In this document: positions 9,717 to 20,108 of the stretch, piece by piece
Layout: each line of letters starts with the position of its first letter
Position numbering within the stretch: the stretch's first letter is position 1
Program-made: the position numbers and the translations under genes
Notes under the pieces: generated by a model
The model's input: only the letters and a program-made list of their open reading frames with translations
Told to the model about the DNA's origin: nothing
The model's database searches: none
Assembly (NCBI RefSeq): GCF_040869045.1
Contig: NC_090324.1
Location: 188,726,028-188,790,027, forward strand
Direction of reading: 5' to 3'
Length of the DNA stretch: 64,000 nucleotides
From: Eurosta solidaginis
Taxonomy: Eukaryota > Arthropoda > Insecta > Diptera > Tephritidae

Positions 9717-11100
9717 GTTAATTTCCTCCAAATTATCAAAATCATGGATAGGAGCTGAAGTAGCCCCAAAGTGTCCGACGCCGTGAACCAATTTGTTTTG
9801 TCCCTCAGGTACCTCGAGAGCTTAACATTGCCGATTGTCATCTCCTGTACAAGATTAAGGTTAACTGCAAGGCTTTTATTCGCAATAGTTGATAGCGCAG
9901 GGGGGAGTATTTGAACTCCTGAACTACTCATACTCCAGTAGGTTCTGTCACCAATGCGAATCGTTTCAATGTCCAGTGGGAGAATGTAAGAGCCGCTCAA
10001 GTGATTGGGAGCTTCACCTGACCACACGGTGTTATTGAAATTGTCTAAGAAAATCGTGTCTTCCTTGATCAACTCGATCATTGAGTCATTGCAATTGATA
10101 TACCGGCAAAGTTTTACCACCTTTGAGCAGACGTGGCAAACAGTCGTCCTCTCGAAGTAGGTCCAGCGCTTTTTGTTTGCATACCATTGCGCTTGTAAGG
10201 TGGGTACAGCTATCCTTGATACCATACGTTTGCTTTTTGTTGATCAAGACTTTGCTGTACTTCAGGTCTATGCGATGTCCGTCCTTTACAATTGCTCTGG
10301 TGATCAGATGGTTAAATCTCGTTTGGGCCACCTTTAGCATGGACAAAACGTAGAATAGCATCGTGCCGTTGGTTTAGATTGAAGGTTCGCTGAATTCTAT
10401 TGCTTCTCGATCACATTGCTGTATGGAAGGAGATCTACTTCGCTTATAGGTCCATTGATCTCTTCTTTGTCTAGTAGGTTGCTGTTGACAATACCTTCTT
10501 TAGCCATCTGGCAGGCTTGCACCAGTTCGTTCCTGTAATCCTTCAGGATCATGACTTTCTGAAGGATTTCTTGTGAAAGCTGTATGAGATGATTCTGGCC
10601 AACGATGTCATTTGTGTTGGTTACGATGCCGTTGACAACCTGCAATAACTCATGAGTTTTCTTAAATATTTCAGAGTTTACCTTGTATTGTTGGTTATTG
10701 TTGGATACTAGCGAGTCTTGGGCTCGTAGAAGCTCATCCCAGTCGGAAGCGTCGGGGCAACCGGCTATCCATTTCCAAGCCGATCCTATCCAGTTGATTG
10801 ATCGCTTAACTCTTTTGTCCTGTGGGCATTTTAAATCCTCGAGTTGGGTTTGGATTTTACTCAAGTGAAAAAAATTACGTCTGTGAAATCTTTCGTTTCG
10901 TCCAGTTTCTTGACCTCAAATTCCAGGCGGTTTGCTATTTCCTCATAACGGGCTAGGTTTATTACATGAATTAATTTGAAGTAGCCACTGATTATTCAGC
11001 CGTACCCATCACGTACGGTTACCACGGGCGAGTCGAGATCGAATACCACATATGCTTGTGCGGATAGACAGAGGCAGTTTCTAGGAGTCGGAGTGCACAT
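9710..11100 (-). pseudogene. env: Errantivirus envelope-like gene remnant
   Basis: Minus-strand pieces in several frames (about 11100-10990, 10970-10868, 10864-10397, 10361-10086 and 10225-9710) line up as one envelope-type protein of a gypsy-like insect endogenous retrovirus. It would act in the envelope membrane for fusion. Seen: a basic RVKR site followed by a hydrophobic SINWIGSAWKWIAG stretch, the position of the proteolytic site and fusion peptide in errantivirus Env; a long ectodomain; and a C-terminal part joining the 3' LTR. Several frameshifts and stops break it and no single frame covers more than 171 codons, so it is dead. Its position 3' of integrase and next to the LTR supports the call. 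Confidence 0.75.
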
Positions 11101-11432
11101 AATTCTAATAACTAGTGAAATACATAGTCAACTATTGCTATTAAAAAATTTGCATTTCAAAGTTTTACTTTTATATGCTTAAGTACTAGTCTAAGTAAAT
11201 TTCAAATTTCATTTTAATTATGTTGGTTATATTTTAAAATTTAAGTAGATTTTAGATTCCAAAATTGTAATTAACATTTCAAGTGTAAAGTAGACTATTT
11301 CTTAAATCCTACTGCTATACCTAATGAGTGGACAGGATTTTACAAGGACCCAGGAGTGATGTTAAAAGTGGAATTTTTCTGACAGGTTAGTTCAGGCGAA
11401 CGAGTTTTATTGTTTCTTAAGTTTCTACTTTC
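11101..11432 (-). other. AT-rich non-coding interval between pol and env remnants
   Basis: No ORF or recognisable motif. In errantiviruses this zone normally holds the end of pol and the env splice region; here it appears eroded. Confidence 0.5.
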
Positions 11433-12136
11433 CTATTCGTGTAGAAGAAGAGCCTTTATGTCCTCATTAGTGCGCTCCCTGAAGTTTGCTAAATCCTGGT
11501 AATTTATCCTTGCTGTCCTATTCAGAAAAACATCAGCTGGCTTGCGCTTTATTACGGAATGTATCGTGTTATTATACCTATCCACAGTTATTGCTACGCA
11601 GCGATATATTTCAATCAAGGTAGAGTGTAGCCTCTCTACCTGACCATTGGCCACACTTCGCTGCGTTGGAGTTTGGTATATTTCTATCCCTAAGGACCTT
11701 ATATAATTTAATACAAGTGGTGACAAAAATCCGCGTTCGTTGTCCATGACCAAGGCTCGTGGCACTGTAAAATAATGCAGCGCGGTTGTTAGGTTCATTC
11801 GCAAATGAGGAGATGACTTATTTTTGATTGAAAAGAGCTTAGCAAATTTGGTAAATTTGTCGATACAACTCAAATATTTTTGTCGTTCAATTTCGAAAAT
11901 ATCCATGTGCAAGATTTCGCACGGATAACTAGGAATGGGAGTTGGTTACTCATATGGTTTAGAAGGGTGCCTATCGTATTTGTACAATTTACATGTTTCG
12001 CATTGGCTAATGTTGCGGAAAAATAAAATTTTTCCAGTGCTTGTTCCCTATTCTCACGAGCTTTTCGATGCGTGCGCTTGTGCTCCTTCTCAATAATGTC
12101 TAATACCCTATCAGCTATTTTCACATCTTCTACCAC
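11433..12136 (-). pseudogene. pol: Gypsy-type integrase remnant
   Basis: The minus-strand frame 12136-11870 holds the N-terminal HHCC zinc-finger region (EHKRTHRKARENREQ...). Frame 11912-11433 holds the catalytic core: D in HMDIFEIE, D in VMDNERGF and E in NGQVERLHSTL, a complete D,D,E set. A frameshift separates the two parts. The enzyme would insert the cDNA into the genome. It sits between the RNase H remnant and env, as expected. The C-terminal part after about 11450 is not convincing. Confidence 0.8.
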
Positions 12137-12178
12137 GCGCTGCGTGATCCTAATTTTATATCTGCTGAAATTGTTAAC

Positions 12179-12952
12179 TTATACAGCCTGCAAACTGTGG
12201 AGGTCATCTTCCGGAATTTTAATGCCATTTATAGCGTTTGGGTTGAGGTAATTTTTGAGGATTGGTGAGAAAGCTTCGACGCTTAATACATGCATTGTGA
12301 TAACGTACCTCTTGTAACACCTATGAGGCTCTTCTCTACACTCGCAACTCTTCTCCCGCCCAATAATTATTTGATTTCTAAACACATTTATGGGTGCCTC
12401 TACGTGAGGTATGAGGTCAGAGCTATCCTGCTCTTCGGAGTGCATGGTATCCTCGGAAGCAGTGTCAGTTTCAGATACCGCGTCAGCTATAGTACTCGAT
12501 AGTTGTACAGCTATGGAGTCAGTGAGTGCGTTCACTTCCGTCTTGAGACGGGAGAGTGCATCAGCGACTAGATTTGTCTTACCTGGCTTGTAAATTAGCT
12601 CGCAGTTATATTCTTCTATACGAGCTTTCCATCGCTTGAGCTTTGTATTGTAATTGCGATTACTCAAGGAAAATGTCAGAGGTAGGTGATCAGTGTAAAC
12701 CCTAATTTTCTTTGCGCCGTAAAGGTAGGGGCGTAAATTATCCAGTGACTAAACAATAGCTAGAAGCTCTTCTTCATTCGTAGCGTAGTTTTCTTCGGCT
12801 TTGTTTAGAGACCGCGATATGTAAGCTATCGGTTTATCATAGCCTATTGATCCTTGTAATAGTACCGCGCCAACGGCGTAGATTGATGCGTCCGTTGTCA
12901 AATTAAATGGTTTGAAAAAATCGGGAAATGCTAATACGTCCGCTGACATCAA
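12179..12952 (-). pseudogene. pol: Gypsy-type RT/RNase H remnant
   Basis: Frame 12952-12749 carries the RNase H start (FNLTTDASIYAVGAVL, then PIAYISRSL and NEEELLAIV). An in-frame stop interrupts at about 12747. The second half follows (LKRWKARIEEYNCELIYKPG, VADALSRL) and then a variable linker towards integrase. The upstream RT catalytic domain is missing. The linker frame runs to a stop at 12179. Confidence 0.8.
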
Positions 12953-13064
12953 TAGTTGTTTCAGCTCTTTCAGCGATTCATTTAGTTAACGTTGCGAGTC
13001 TGCACTGAGGGGCTACGTCCATTTTCTCTACAGGCGAATGTAGTGGGGTGCTGGCATTTCCAAA

Positions 13065-13481
13065 TCAACCTGATGAACGACCACTCCTTACATAGGGATG
13101 CTTTTCCTGATTGCGCCAAGTAGGTTTAGGGGGTAACTGGGGAGGCTTGCTCCTATTCCTAAATGAGGAGGTACTTGGCAAATTGTGAACAGGAATAGCC
13201 ACACGGTTATTGAAATTGTTCGTATGAACGGAAAAATTGCGGAAATCCACATTTTGGATTTCCAAACAGGCTGAATATGCCTCTGGCAACGTTTTAGGTC
13301 GTCGTAAAAGAATCATTCGCGACATTTCGCCGTTAAGCCTACGTATAAAAACGTCCAGGGCACGATTACGGTAGGTTTCTACCAGAACTTTAACAGCGTC
13401 TTCCGTGTAGGATTCAGTTTTTATTTTATTAAAAATAAGGGAGAATTCATCAGTTCTCATTCCCTTTCCAATTTTCCCCAA
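13065..13481 (-). pseudogene. gag: Errantivirus gag fragment
   Basis: A 138-codon minus-strand ORF containing LVETYRNRALDVFIRRLNG and LPEAYSACLEIQN, typical of the capsid C-terminal part of gypsy-type Gag (the retrotrans_gag region), followed by a basic, proline-rich tail. The N-terminal half upstream (13482-13950) has no long frame. Directly 3' of it the protease/RT is deleted. Confidence 0.7.
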
Positions 13482-14089
13482 TTACTATCGAATATGTTGT
13501 AGGAAATAAGTGCAGAATCAGCTGCACCCCGTACCTTCTGCCTAATATGATGGTAAATCGCTCGGTAAAGGGACTTTCCCTTCACTACCGCAAAGCCTGA
13601 AAAGATCACTTCCACAGAGTGAACCCATCAAATGTACTGGACAGGGTTACCGTCAAACACCTGTAGCTCCTTAACACAATCAGGGAGCCTACAGATATCT
13701 TTAATCCCAGCCTCAGAAGTGGGTGGCCGAGCCACCAATTCTTCAACCACTGGAGTAGTGGCCGCTGTAGATGAAGAGCTAGCTGAATCGACGCGAGCCA
13801 CCCGCCTTCAAATTTATATTTTCAAGAAGGGCGTTGACGGCCCAATGAAATTTGTTACTGTGGTTCTTATATCTTCCATTTTTTGTTGGAATATTTTTAT
13901 TTTACTTTACCTTCATGGTTTTTTGTATACTCACGTGGTGAGATAAATCATCCGTATTATATCAGAATTACGTTGCAGTGCGTCCAGGCGCTCTTAGAAA
14001 CTTTCACTAGTGACCACAATTACGTTGCAGTGCGTCCAGGCACTTTAGGAACTTCCACTAGTAGGTAATGACGGCAGTAGGTAATGCTG

Positions 14090-14330
14090 ATGATCTTGAC
14101 AGAAAATTTTCCTTCGGTTTTTCTTACACCGTTTTCTTCTTTCAAACAAATTCTTTAGACAGTTTTTTCTTTTTAGAATTTTTCGCAAAGTTTCTCTTTT
14201 TTCAAACAAATTCTTGAGACAGTTTTTCTTTTTAGAACTTTTTGCACAGTTTCTCTTTTTTCAACCAAATTCTTTAGACAGTTTTTTTCTCTCTAGAATT
14301 TTTTTTTCACAGTTTCTTTCACTTCCTGGG
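14090..14330 (-). repeat. Leader tandem repeats of the errantivirus-type element (about 60-bp units)
   Basis: Three to four imperfect units, each containing CAAATTCTTTAGACAG and TTTTTAGAA with TTTGCACAG (plus strand), between the LTR and gag. Repeated in copy 2 at 44480-44670. The position matches the 5' UTR of gypsy, where the Su(Hw) insulator array lies. Confidence 0.7.
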
Positions 14331-14342
14331 TCCCTGCTCGAC

Positions 14343-14766
14343 ATTTAAAGGACAATAGTCCTTGATTGTTAAAAAAATTTATTTGTTGGGCCAACTTGCC
14401 CAATTAAAGACACAATACAACACAAAGTTTAACTAATAATGATTAATTATATTTGAATGTATTTCCAATTACAATTAAATGTAAACTAATTATTACTAAA
14501 CGCTATTCCGTCCCGAACTCGACTGCTTGCTCTGCCGCAACTGCTCCCCTATATAGCCCAATATCCAGCAGCGACGCGCCTCTTGCATAACTTGTTTACA
14601 GCCCGTTGTCTGAGAATGTTGAAGTCGGTTTTCCCACAGGTACAGTATGCGTATATTTCACAATTATGTGCAATATAATTTTGCTGACTGTGCGTCTGGA
14701 GTAATTCCGTAGCATAAGTGTTAGTTGCCGTCACTAACTATGGCCTTGAATTAATGTGTTAGGATG
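14343..14766 (-). repeat. 5' LTR of the errantivirus-type element
   Basis: Shares almost its whole length with 9298-9716. The adjoining primer-binding region is degenerate here (GTCGAGCAGGGACC on the element strand); the 44378 copy keeps it. Confidence 0.75.
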
Positions 14767-15060
14767 CCATGCGCGGCCGTATGTTGTGAGAAATATAATT
14801 TGCTGACTCAGCGCACGTGTACTGGCAATACGTGGGAACGTTGCAATAAGGGCAACTGGCGCGTGTTAACTTGTATGTTTAAATTTCATTATAAAAACAA
14901 GTAAGGAAGTATAAGATAGCTAAAATTATATAGTCACAGTAAATTACTCAAGAGAGAACTATACTTTTCAATTGCCTACCCAGTCCAAAGTAATATTTAT
15001 TAGGAAGATTGATTCTTTGTTTTTGTTTGGGCTAACGCACAAAATTAAGGCTGCCAACAG
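14767..15060. other. Shared flank with a HINE-like terminal motif
   Basis: Identical in layout to 45136-45420. Contains AAAACAAGTAAGGAAG, the terminal signature of the HINE-like family seen elsewhere in the window, but no complete element. No ORF. Confidence 0.45.
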
Positions 15061-15580
15061 CGAAGTGGTTGCCATGGCTCTGACTCTTTGCTTGGTGACA
15101 GCAGGTACTTGGCTTTGTACTCACCATTAAACCAATCTTTTCCGCCTCTTTTTCCGGACAGATGATATCAATATCATCATCATACGCAAGTATTACACAC
15201 TTTATGGAAAGTGTACAAAAGCGGTTAAGTTTTGCAGCTCATATTTTCTCCAGCACAAAATTAAAGAAATCGCACGATAGGTAATAACCATGTCTGAAAC
15301 CTGGTTTAATTTTGAAGGCTTCCGAGAGGTCCTTTCCAATTCCGACTGAGCTAATGGTGTTGCTCAACGTCATTTTGCACAGTCGGATAAGTTTTGTGGG
15401 GAAACAATTCAGACATAGCGGCATGTAGGCAGCTTCTTCTCGTACGATCGAAGACGGTTTTAAATCGACGAAGAGGGAATTTTTTGTCAAATCTGTCGCG
15501 GCTTTTCAATAGATTTGGCGCATTGTAAAATTTTGTTCCGATTTTTCTACGCATTTCAACTTTCAACTTCAACTGTCCGT
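15061..15580 (-). pseudogene. Non-LTR retrotransposon RT fragment (RTE/CR1-like)
   Basis: Minus-strand frames read LFVDLKPSSIVREEA, CLNCFPTKLIRLCKMTLSNT, IGKDLSEAFKIKPGFRHG and CDFFNFVLEKI, a recognisable RT finger/palm segment of insect craniofacial-development-protein-like LINEs. The fragment continues into the catalytic region with frame breaks. The sister copy at 45333-45930 is longer. Clade is uncertain. Confidence 0.65.
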
Positions 15581-15837
15581 TCGTATTTGTCGTAATTCGA
15601 ATGGAGGTAATTTTACGTTAAGTTTTGTTCCTACATTCGGTCTTCCTGATTTCTAACTCACTCTCGAATGAGCCTGCCAATTTTTTCATATACTCAGCTT
15701 GAATTAATATATCTCCTAGTCGTACACGTTCACTTTTTTTTTATTATTTATATTCATATTTATATTATTCGACCACGCTTGAGTTATTTTCTTATCCTAT
15801 AAGACCCTAAATACTTTGATCCTAATTTGAAACCTTT
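15581..15837. other. Shared non-coding flank, left of gypsy insertion
   Basis: Matches 45950-46211 of copy 2. No gene seen. It ends ...AACCTTT at the insertion site of the 15838-25611 element and resumes at 25612. Confidence 0.6.
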
Positions 15838-16306
15838 TGTAGTATAAGCAGCCAACAATTCAATTTAATCCAAAATATTTAAATCAGTCTAATATTCTAA
15901 CCTGCTACAAAAATAGTCTAAATGTTCATCAACACATAAAAATGCATTTGAGAATTAATGCTGACACAGCCATTAATAAACAGACGTGCACAACACACAA
16001 CCAAACGAATTTGAATCCCAGCAATTTGCATTTCTGCAACTTGCAAGGTTAGCATTTCCCATAAATTTGCAGCTCATATATGTAGGTACATATTTTTGTG
16101 CCGAGTAGTATGTAGGTATGTAAGTATGTATGTTTAAGGTAGTTATGTATGTAAGTATGTAAGCTTAAATGTAAATAGATATGTAAGAATATGTTTAGAA
16201 CAATCTAATATAAATAGGCTGAATTATTTGAATAAAGAGAATTCGACATTCATAATTCAAGCAGTGAAGTCTTCTTTGTTTTAATTGCGTTAGGGACCTT
16301 TCTACA
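15838..16306 (+). repeat. 5' LTR of gypsy-type element
   Basis: 469 bp, TG...CA ends. Contains short GTATGTAA-type repeats and a TATAAAT-like stretch near 16211, with AATAAAG near 16234 that could serve for polyadenylation. Confidence 0.9.
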
Positions 16307-16324
16307 TGGCGATCCTGCCTATGA
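16307..16324 (+). other. Primer-binding site candidate
   Basis: TGGCGATCCTGCC lies directly after the LTR end, as a tRNA 3'-end complement should. I cannot name the tRNA with confidence. Confidence 0.6.
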
Positions 16325-16451
16325 TGCTACTGGCTGATTTTTCAGCCAAATGTCATAGCCGGCAGGATTTTTCTGGCTGATTACAGCCTAAGCCTTGTAA
16401 AAAGAAAAAAAAAAAAAACGAAGGTGTTAAAGTCGAGCACCAATAATAAAA

Positions 16452-16696
16452 ATTGTGGCAATTACGTCAACGGAAAATACACGAAGATTAGCATATTGTG
16501 GCAATTACTTCAACGGAAAATACACGAAGATTAGCATATTGTGGCAATTACTTCAACGGAAAATACAGGAAGATTAGCATATTGTGGCAATTACTTCAAC
16601 GGAAAATACACGAAGATTAGCATATTGTGGCAATTACTTCAACGGAAAATACAGGAAGATTAGCATATTGTGGAAATTACTTCAACGGAAAATACA
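16452..16696 (+). repeat. 43-bp leader minisatellite (5 full units + partial)
   Basis: Units start at 16452, 16495, 16538, 16581 and 16624, plus a 30-bp partial from 16667. Each contains GTGGCAATTACTTCAACGG and GAAGATTAGCAT. It lies in the untranslated leader of the gypsy-type element. Confidence 0.95.
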
Positions 16697-17039
16697 TTAA
16701 AATTGGAACGATATTAGCATAGCCCCAGAGCAAGAATAACACTGATCTCGTGAAGCGTACCACATTTTCAATGGTGATAAACAAGAGGAGCATGATAATT
16801 ATAAGTATAATAAATACACTAGCTTAAGTATGAAGTCATTTCTTTAACCATTATTTAAAAAAAAAAAATAAAAAAATATTCGGGCAACCTAGCGGCTGCC
16901 TATTCACAAGCAAAAATTATATTTTTGCTGTAAAAAAAAAAAAAAAATTTTTTTTTACTGCTTATTGAATCAGTTTGACCAAATTGAATCAAAGTCAGTT
17001 TGACCAAATTTTTTATAAACTAGCTAGACAAAATTTAAA

Positions 17040-17360
17040 TTTCCCAGAAGGTAAAAAGAAAACACCCGAGAAAATAAACCAAGGCCCTAAGCCAATAACA
17101 ATTGAAGAGTATAGAAAGAGGAACAAAATTTAAAAAATTGAGGAACCTAAAGTTTCAAAGCCGGTCAAATTAAAAAGAAAAAGAGGAGGAGAGCAATTTG
17201 GCATACGAAAATCAATGGCCAAGATCTATGAAAAAATAAACTTAAGCACTAATGAGGCAGAGAAAATTCAACTAAAAAAAGAAATTAAGGAATTAAGAAA
17301 CAATAGTTACAAACAAAAAACCGAATCCAACAATGTAAATATTAGGGTGCTGAAAAAAAA
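17040..17360 (+). pseudogene. Leader ORF remnant of gypsy-type element (basic, coiled-coil-like)
   Basis: Plus-strand reading gives PEKINQGPKPITIEEYRKRN, a stop, then VKLKRKRGGEQFGIRKSMAK and a Lys/Glu-rich helical tail (LKKEIKELRNNS). ITIEEYRKR and the basic GGxxxRxxK stretch resemble short upstream ORFs of some insect gypsy elements, but I cannot assign a function. It is interrupted by one stop and then by the HINE-like insertion at 17362. The piece at 19561 may be the next ORF of the same leader. Confidence 0.45.
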
Positions 17361-17361
17361 A

Positions 17362-19521
17362 AAAACAAGTAAGGAAGGCTAAATTCGGGTGTAACCGAAC
17401 ATTACATACTCAGTTGAGAGCTATGGAGACAAAATAAGGAAAATCACCATGTAGGAAAATGAACCTAGGGTAACCCTGGAATGTGGTTGTATGACATGTG
17501 TATCAAATGGAAGGTATTAAAGAGTATTTTAAGAGAGAGTTGGCCATAGTTCTATGGATGGACCCCATTTAGGGATATCGCCATAAAGGTGGACCAGGGC
17601 TGACTCTAGAATGTTTGTACGATATGGGTATCAATATCTATAGGTGGACGCCTTTTCGAAATATCGTCATTAGGGTGGGCCAGGGGTGACTCTAGAATGT
17701 GTTTGTACGATATGGGTATCAAACGAAAGGTGTTACTGAGCATTTTAAGAGGGAGTGGGCATTAGGTCTATAGGTGAACGCCTTTTCGAGATATCGCCAT
17801 TAGGGTGGGCCAGGGGTGACTGTAGAATGTTTGTACGATATGGGTATCAAACGAAAGGTGTTACTGAGCATTTTAAGAGGGAGTGGGCATTAGGTCTATA
17901 GGTGGACGCCTTTTCGAGATATCGCCATTAGGGTGGGCCAGGGGTGACTCTAGAATGTTTGTACGATATGGGTATCAAACGAAAGGTGTTACTGAGCATT
18001 TTAAGAGGGAGCGGGCATTAGGTCTATAGGTGGACGCCTTTTCGAGATATCGCCATTAGGGTGGGCCAGGGGTGACTCTAGAATGTGTTTGTACGATATG
18101 GATATCAAATTAAAGGTATTAATGAGGGTTTTAAAAGCGAGTGGCCCTTAGATGTATATGTGAAGGCGTTCTCGCGATATCGACCAAAATGTGGACCAGG
18201 TGATCCAGAAAATCATCTGTCGAGTACTGCTAATTTATTTATATATGCAATACCACTAACAGTATTCCTGCCAAGATTCCAAGGGCTGTTGATTTCGCCT
18301 TGTAGAACTTTTTCATTTTCTTCTACTTAATATGGTAGGTGTCACACCCATTTTACAAAGTTTTTTCCAAAGTTATGTTTTGCGTCAATAACCCAATCCA
18401 GTTACCATGTTTCATCCCTTTTTTCGTATTTGGTATAGAATTATGGCATTTTTCGTAATTTTCGATATCGATAAAATGGGCGTGGTTCGGGTCGGCTTTC
18501 GGCCATTTTTTATACCAAGATACAGTGAGTTCAGATAAGTACGTGGGCTAAGTTTAGTAGAGATATATAGGTTTTTGCTCAAGTTATTTTGTTAACGGCC
18601 GAGCGGAAGGACAGACGGTGGACTGTTTATAAAAACTGGGCGTGGCTTCCACCGATTTCGCCCATTTTCACGGAGAACATTTACCGTCATAGAATCTATG
18701 CCCCTACCAAATTTGAGAAGGATTGGTAAATTTTTGTTCGACTTATGGCATTAAAAGTATTTTAGACAAACTAAATGAAAATGGGCGGAGCCACGCCCAT
18801 TTTGAAATTTTCTTTTATTTTTGTATTTTGTTGCATCACATCATTACTGGAGTTGAATTTTGACTTAATTTACTTATATACAGTAAAGATATTAAATTTT
18901 TTGTTAAAATTTGAATTTAAAAAAATTTTTTTTTAAAAAGTGGGCGTGTTCTTCATCCAATTTTGCTAGTTTTTATTTAGCACATATATAGTAATAGTAG
19001 TAACGTTCCTGCCAAATTTCATCATGATATCTTCAACGACTGCCAAATTAGAGCTTGCAAAACTTTTAAATTACCTTCTTGTAAAAGTGGGCGGTGCCAC
19101 GCCCATTGTCCAAAATCTTACTAATTTTCTATTCTGCGTTATAACGTCAACCCATCTACCAAGTTTCATCGCTTTAACCGCCTTTGGTAATGAATTATCG
19201 CATTTTTTCGGTTTTTCGAAATTTTCGATATCGAAAAAGTGGGCGTGGTTATAGTCCGATATCGTTCATTTTAAATAGCGATCTGAGATGAGTGCCCAGA
19301 AATCTACATACCAAATTTCATCAAGATACCTCAAAATTTACTCAAGTTATCGTGTTAACGGACAGACGGACGGACGGACATGGCTCAATCAAATTTTTTT
19401 TCGATACTGATGATTTTGATATATGGAAGTCTATATCTATCTCGATTCCTTTATACCTGTACAACCAACCGTTATCCAATCAAAGTTAATATACTCTGTG
19501 AGCTCTGCTCAACTGAGTATA
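17362..19521 (-). mobile_element. HINE/DINE-1-like nonautonomous element nested in the gypsy leader
   Basis: The left edge has AAACAAGTAAGGAAGGCTAA, a hairpin (TTCGG/CCGAA, 17382-17400) and ACTCAGTTGAG; the right edge has the inverse CTCAACTGAGTATA. Internally there are about six 128-bp satellite units (17440-18130) and a GGAC/GACG microsatellite near 19363-19378. It is almost the reverse complement of 37276-41866 apart from satellite number. Subterminal inverted repeats, a tandem-repeat core and one hairpin end are the hallmarks of Helentron-associated elements. Short ORFs inside are incidental. Confidence 0.7.
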
Positions 19522-19560
19522 AAAAAAAGTATAATTTTGTAAAACTATTAATTTTAAATT

Positions 19561-19788
19561 ATGGAAATACCAAGAAAGATTAAAACTTATGTAAAAGGCC
19601 CACTTGAGGACCTTACAAATGAAATTAAAATTGTAGATGAGGAAAAAACTCTGATTTCGTTGAAAAGTCATTGGAAACTTATTGAGATGCCTGGGGAACC
19701 AACAATATGGAATGTTAGGAACCCACTCGCAACAGCAGCTGAAGAGATATATAGATGGGAAGTAAAATTTGAGGGAAGAACAGATTAA
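19561..19788 (+). CDS. Small leader ORF of gypsy-type element, 75 aa, function unknown
   Basis: Starts at ATG 19561 just after the HINE insertion and ends at 19788. It is charged, with LKSHWKLIEMPGEPTIWNVR and a C-terminal EIYRWEVKFEG; no known domain recognised. It has no stop or frameshift and lies in tandem with the next ORF and gag, so it is probably a real element-encoded protein or the 3' part of a larger leader protein cut by the insertion. Confidence 0.45.
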   Translation: MEIPRKIKTYVKGPLEDLTNEIKIVDEEKTLISLKSHWKLIEMPGEPTIWNVRNPLATAAEEIYRWEVKFEGRTD

Positions 19789-19866
19789 AATATTGGAAAA
19801 ATTTAAAAAAAAAAAAAAAAAAAACCAAAAAAAAAAAATTGTTTGTCTTCATATTATTTTTTTACG

Positions 19867-20085
19867 ATGGGAGGCCAAGAATCGAAAATAGAAAAACCAA
19901 CGGCGAACGTTGTAAACTTAGTCCAAGTAGTGGACCATACTGAAGCACTAGATACTATCAAAATCATGCTTCTAATAATTTGCGTAGTCAGTTGCATAAG
20001 TTTGTTTCTGCAACTCTACTCAACCCATAATAAATTCCTAAAAAAGCGATATGCTAGCCGCGCAGACGGTTTAGATAAGGCTTAA
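19867..20085 (+). CDS. Small myristoylated single-pass membrane protein of gypsy-type element
   Basis: The frame is open from 19843, but I choose ATG 19867 because it gives MGGQESK, a textbook N-myristoylation signal (Gly2, Ser6, Lys7). The 72-aa product has a polar segment (VVNLVQVVDHTEALDTIK), one strong transmembrane helix (IMLLIICVVSCISLFLQLY, about residues 37-56) and a basic tail (KKRYASRADGLDKA). The predicted place is a cellular membrane, lipid-anchored plus membrane-spanning. It lies 24 bp upstream of gag. Role unknown; assembly or membrane targeting of Gag is a guess. Seen directly: motifs and position. Inferred: topology and role. Confidence 0.65.
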   Translation: MGGQESKIEKPTANVVNLVQVVDHTEALDTIKIMLLIICVVSCISLFLQLYSTHNKFLKKRYASRADGLDKA

Positions 20086-20108
20086 CAAAATTTTAACTGC
20101 CATCCCCA

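Larger units (their letters stand above)
9298..14766 (-). mobile_element. Errantivirus-type Ty3/gypsy element, degenerate, minus strand
   Basis: Related LTR-like blocks lie at both ends (9298-9716 and about 14343-14766), both containing AAAGGACAATAGTCC at one edge and GTGTTAGG at the other. Between them, on the minus strand, come leader repeats, gag, RNase H, integrase and env, the errantivirus order. Protease and most of the RT are gone between gag (13065) and the RT/RNase H junction (12952). The flank at the 9298 edge reads TACATA on the element strand, matching the alternating pyrimidine/purine target preference known for gypsy. No TSD is visible on the other side, so that end may be rearranged. 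A third LTR plus leader of this family sits at 44378-45135. Confidence 0.8.

Noticed and set aside
13632..14068. Plus-strand ORFs over the errantivirus gag region
   Set aside because: Opposite strand of the gag/leader; no domain and no repeat of the frame in the other copy.
16452..16696. CRISPR-like short array
   Set aside because: 43-bp units are contiguous with no spacers; a retroelement leader minisatellite.
18085..18330. ORFs in the HINE-like elements (also 38477-38722, 19024-19254, 37547-37777)
   Set aside because: They lie in repeat arms, appear in both elements because of shared DNA, and have no protein-like motif.
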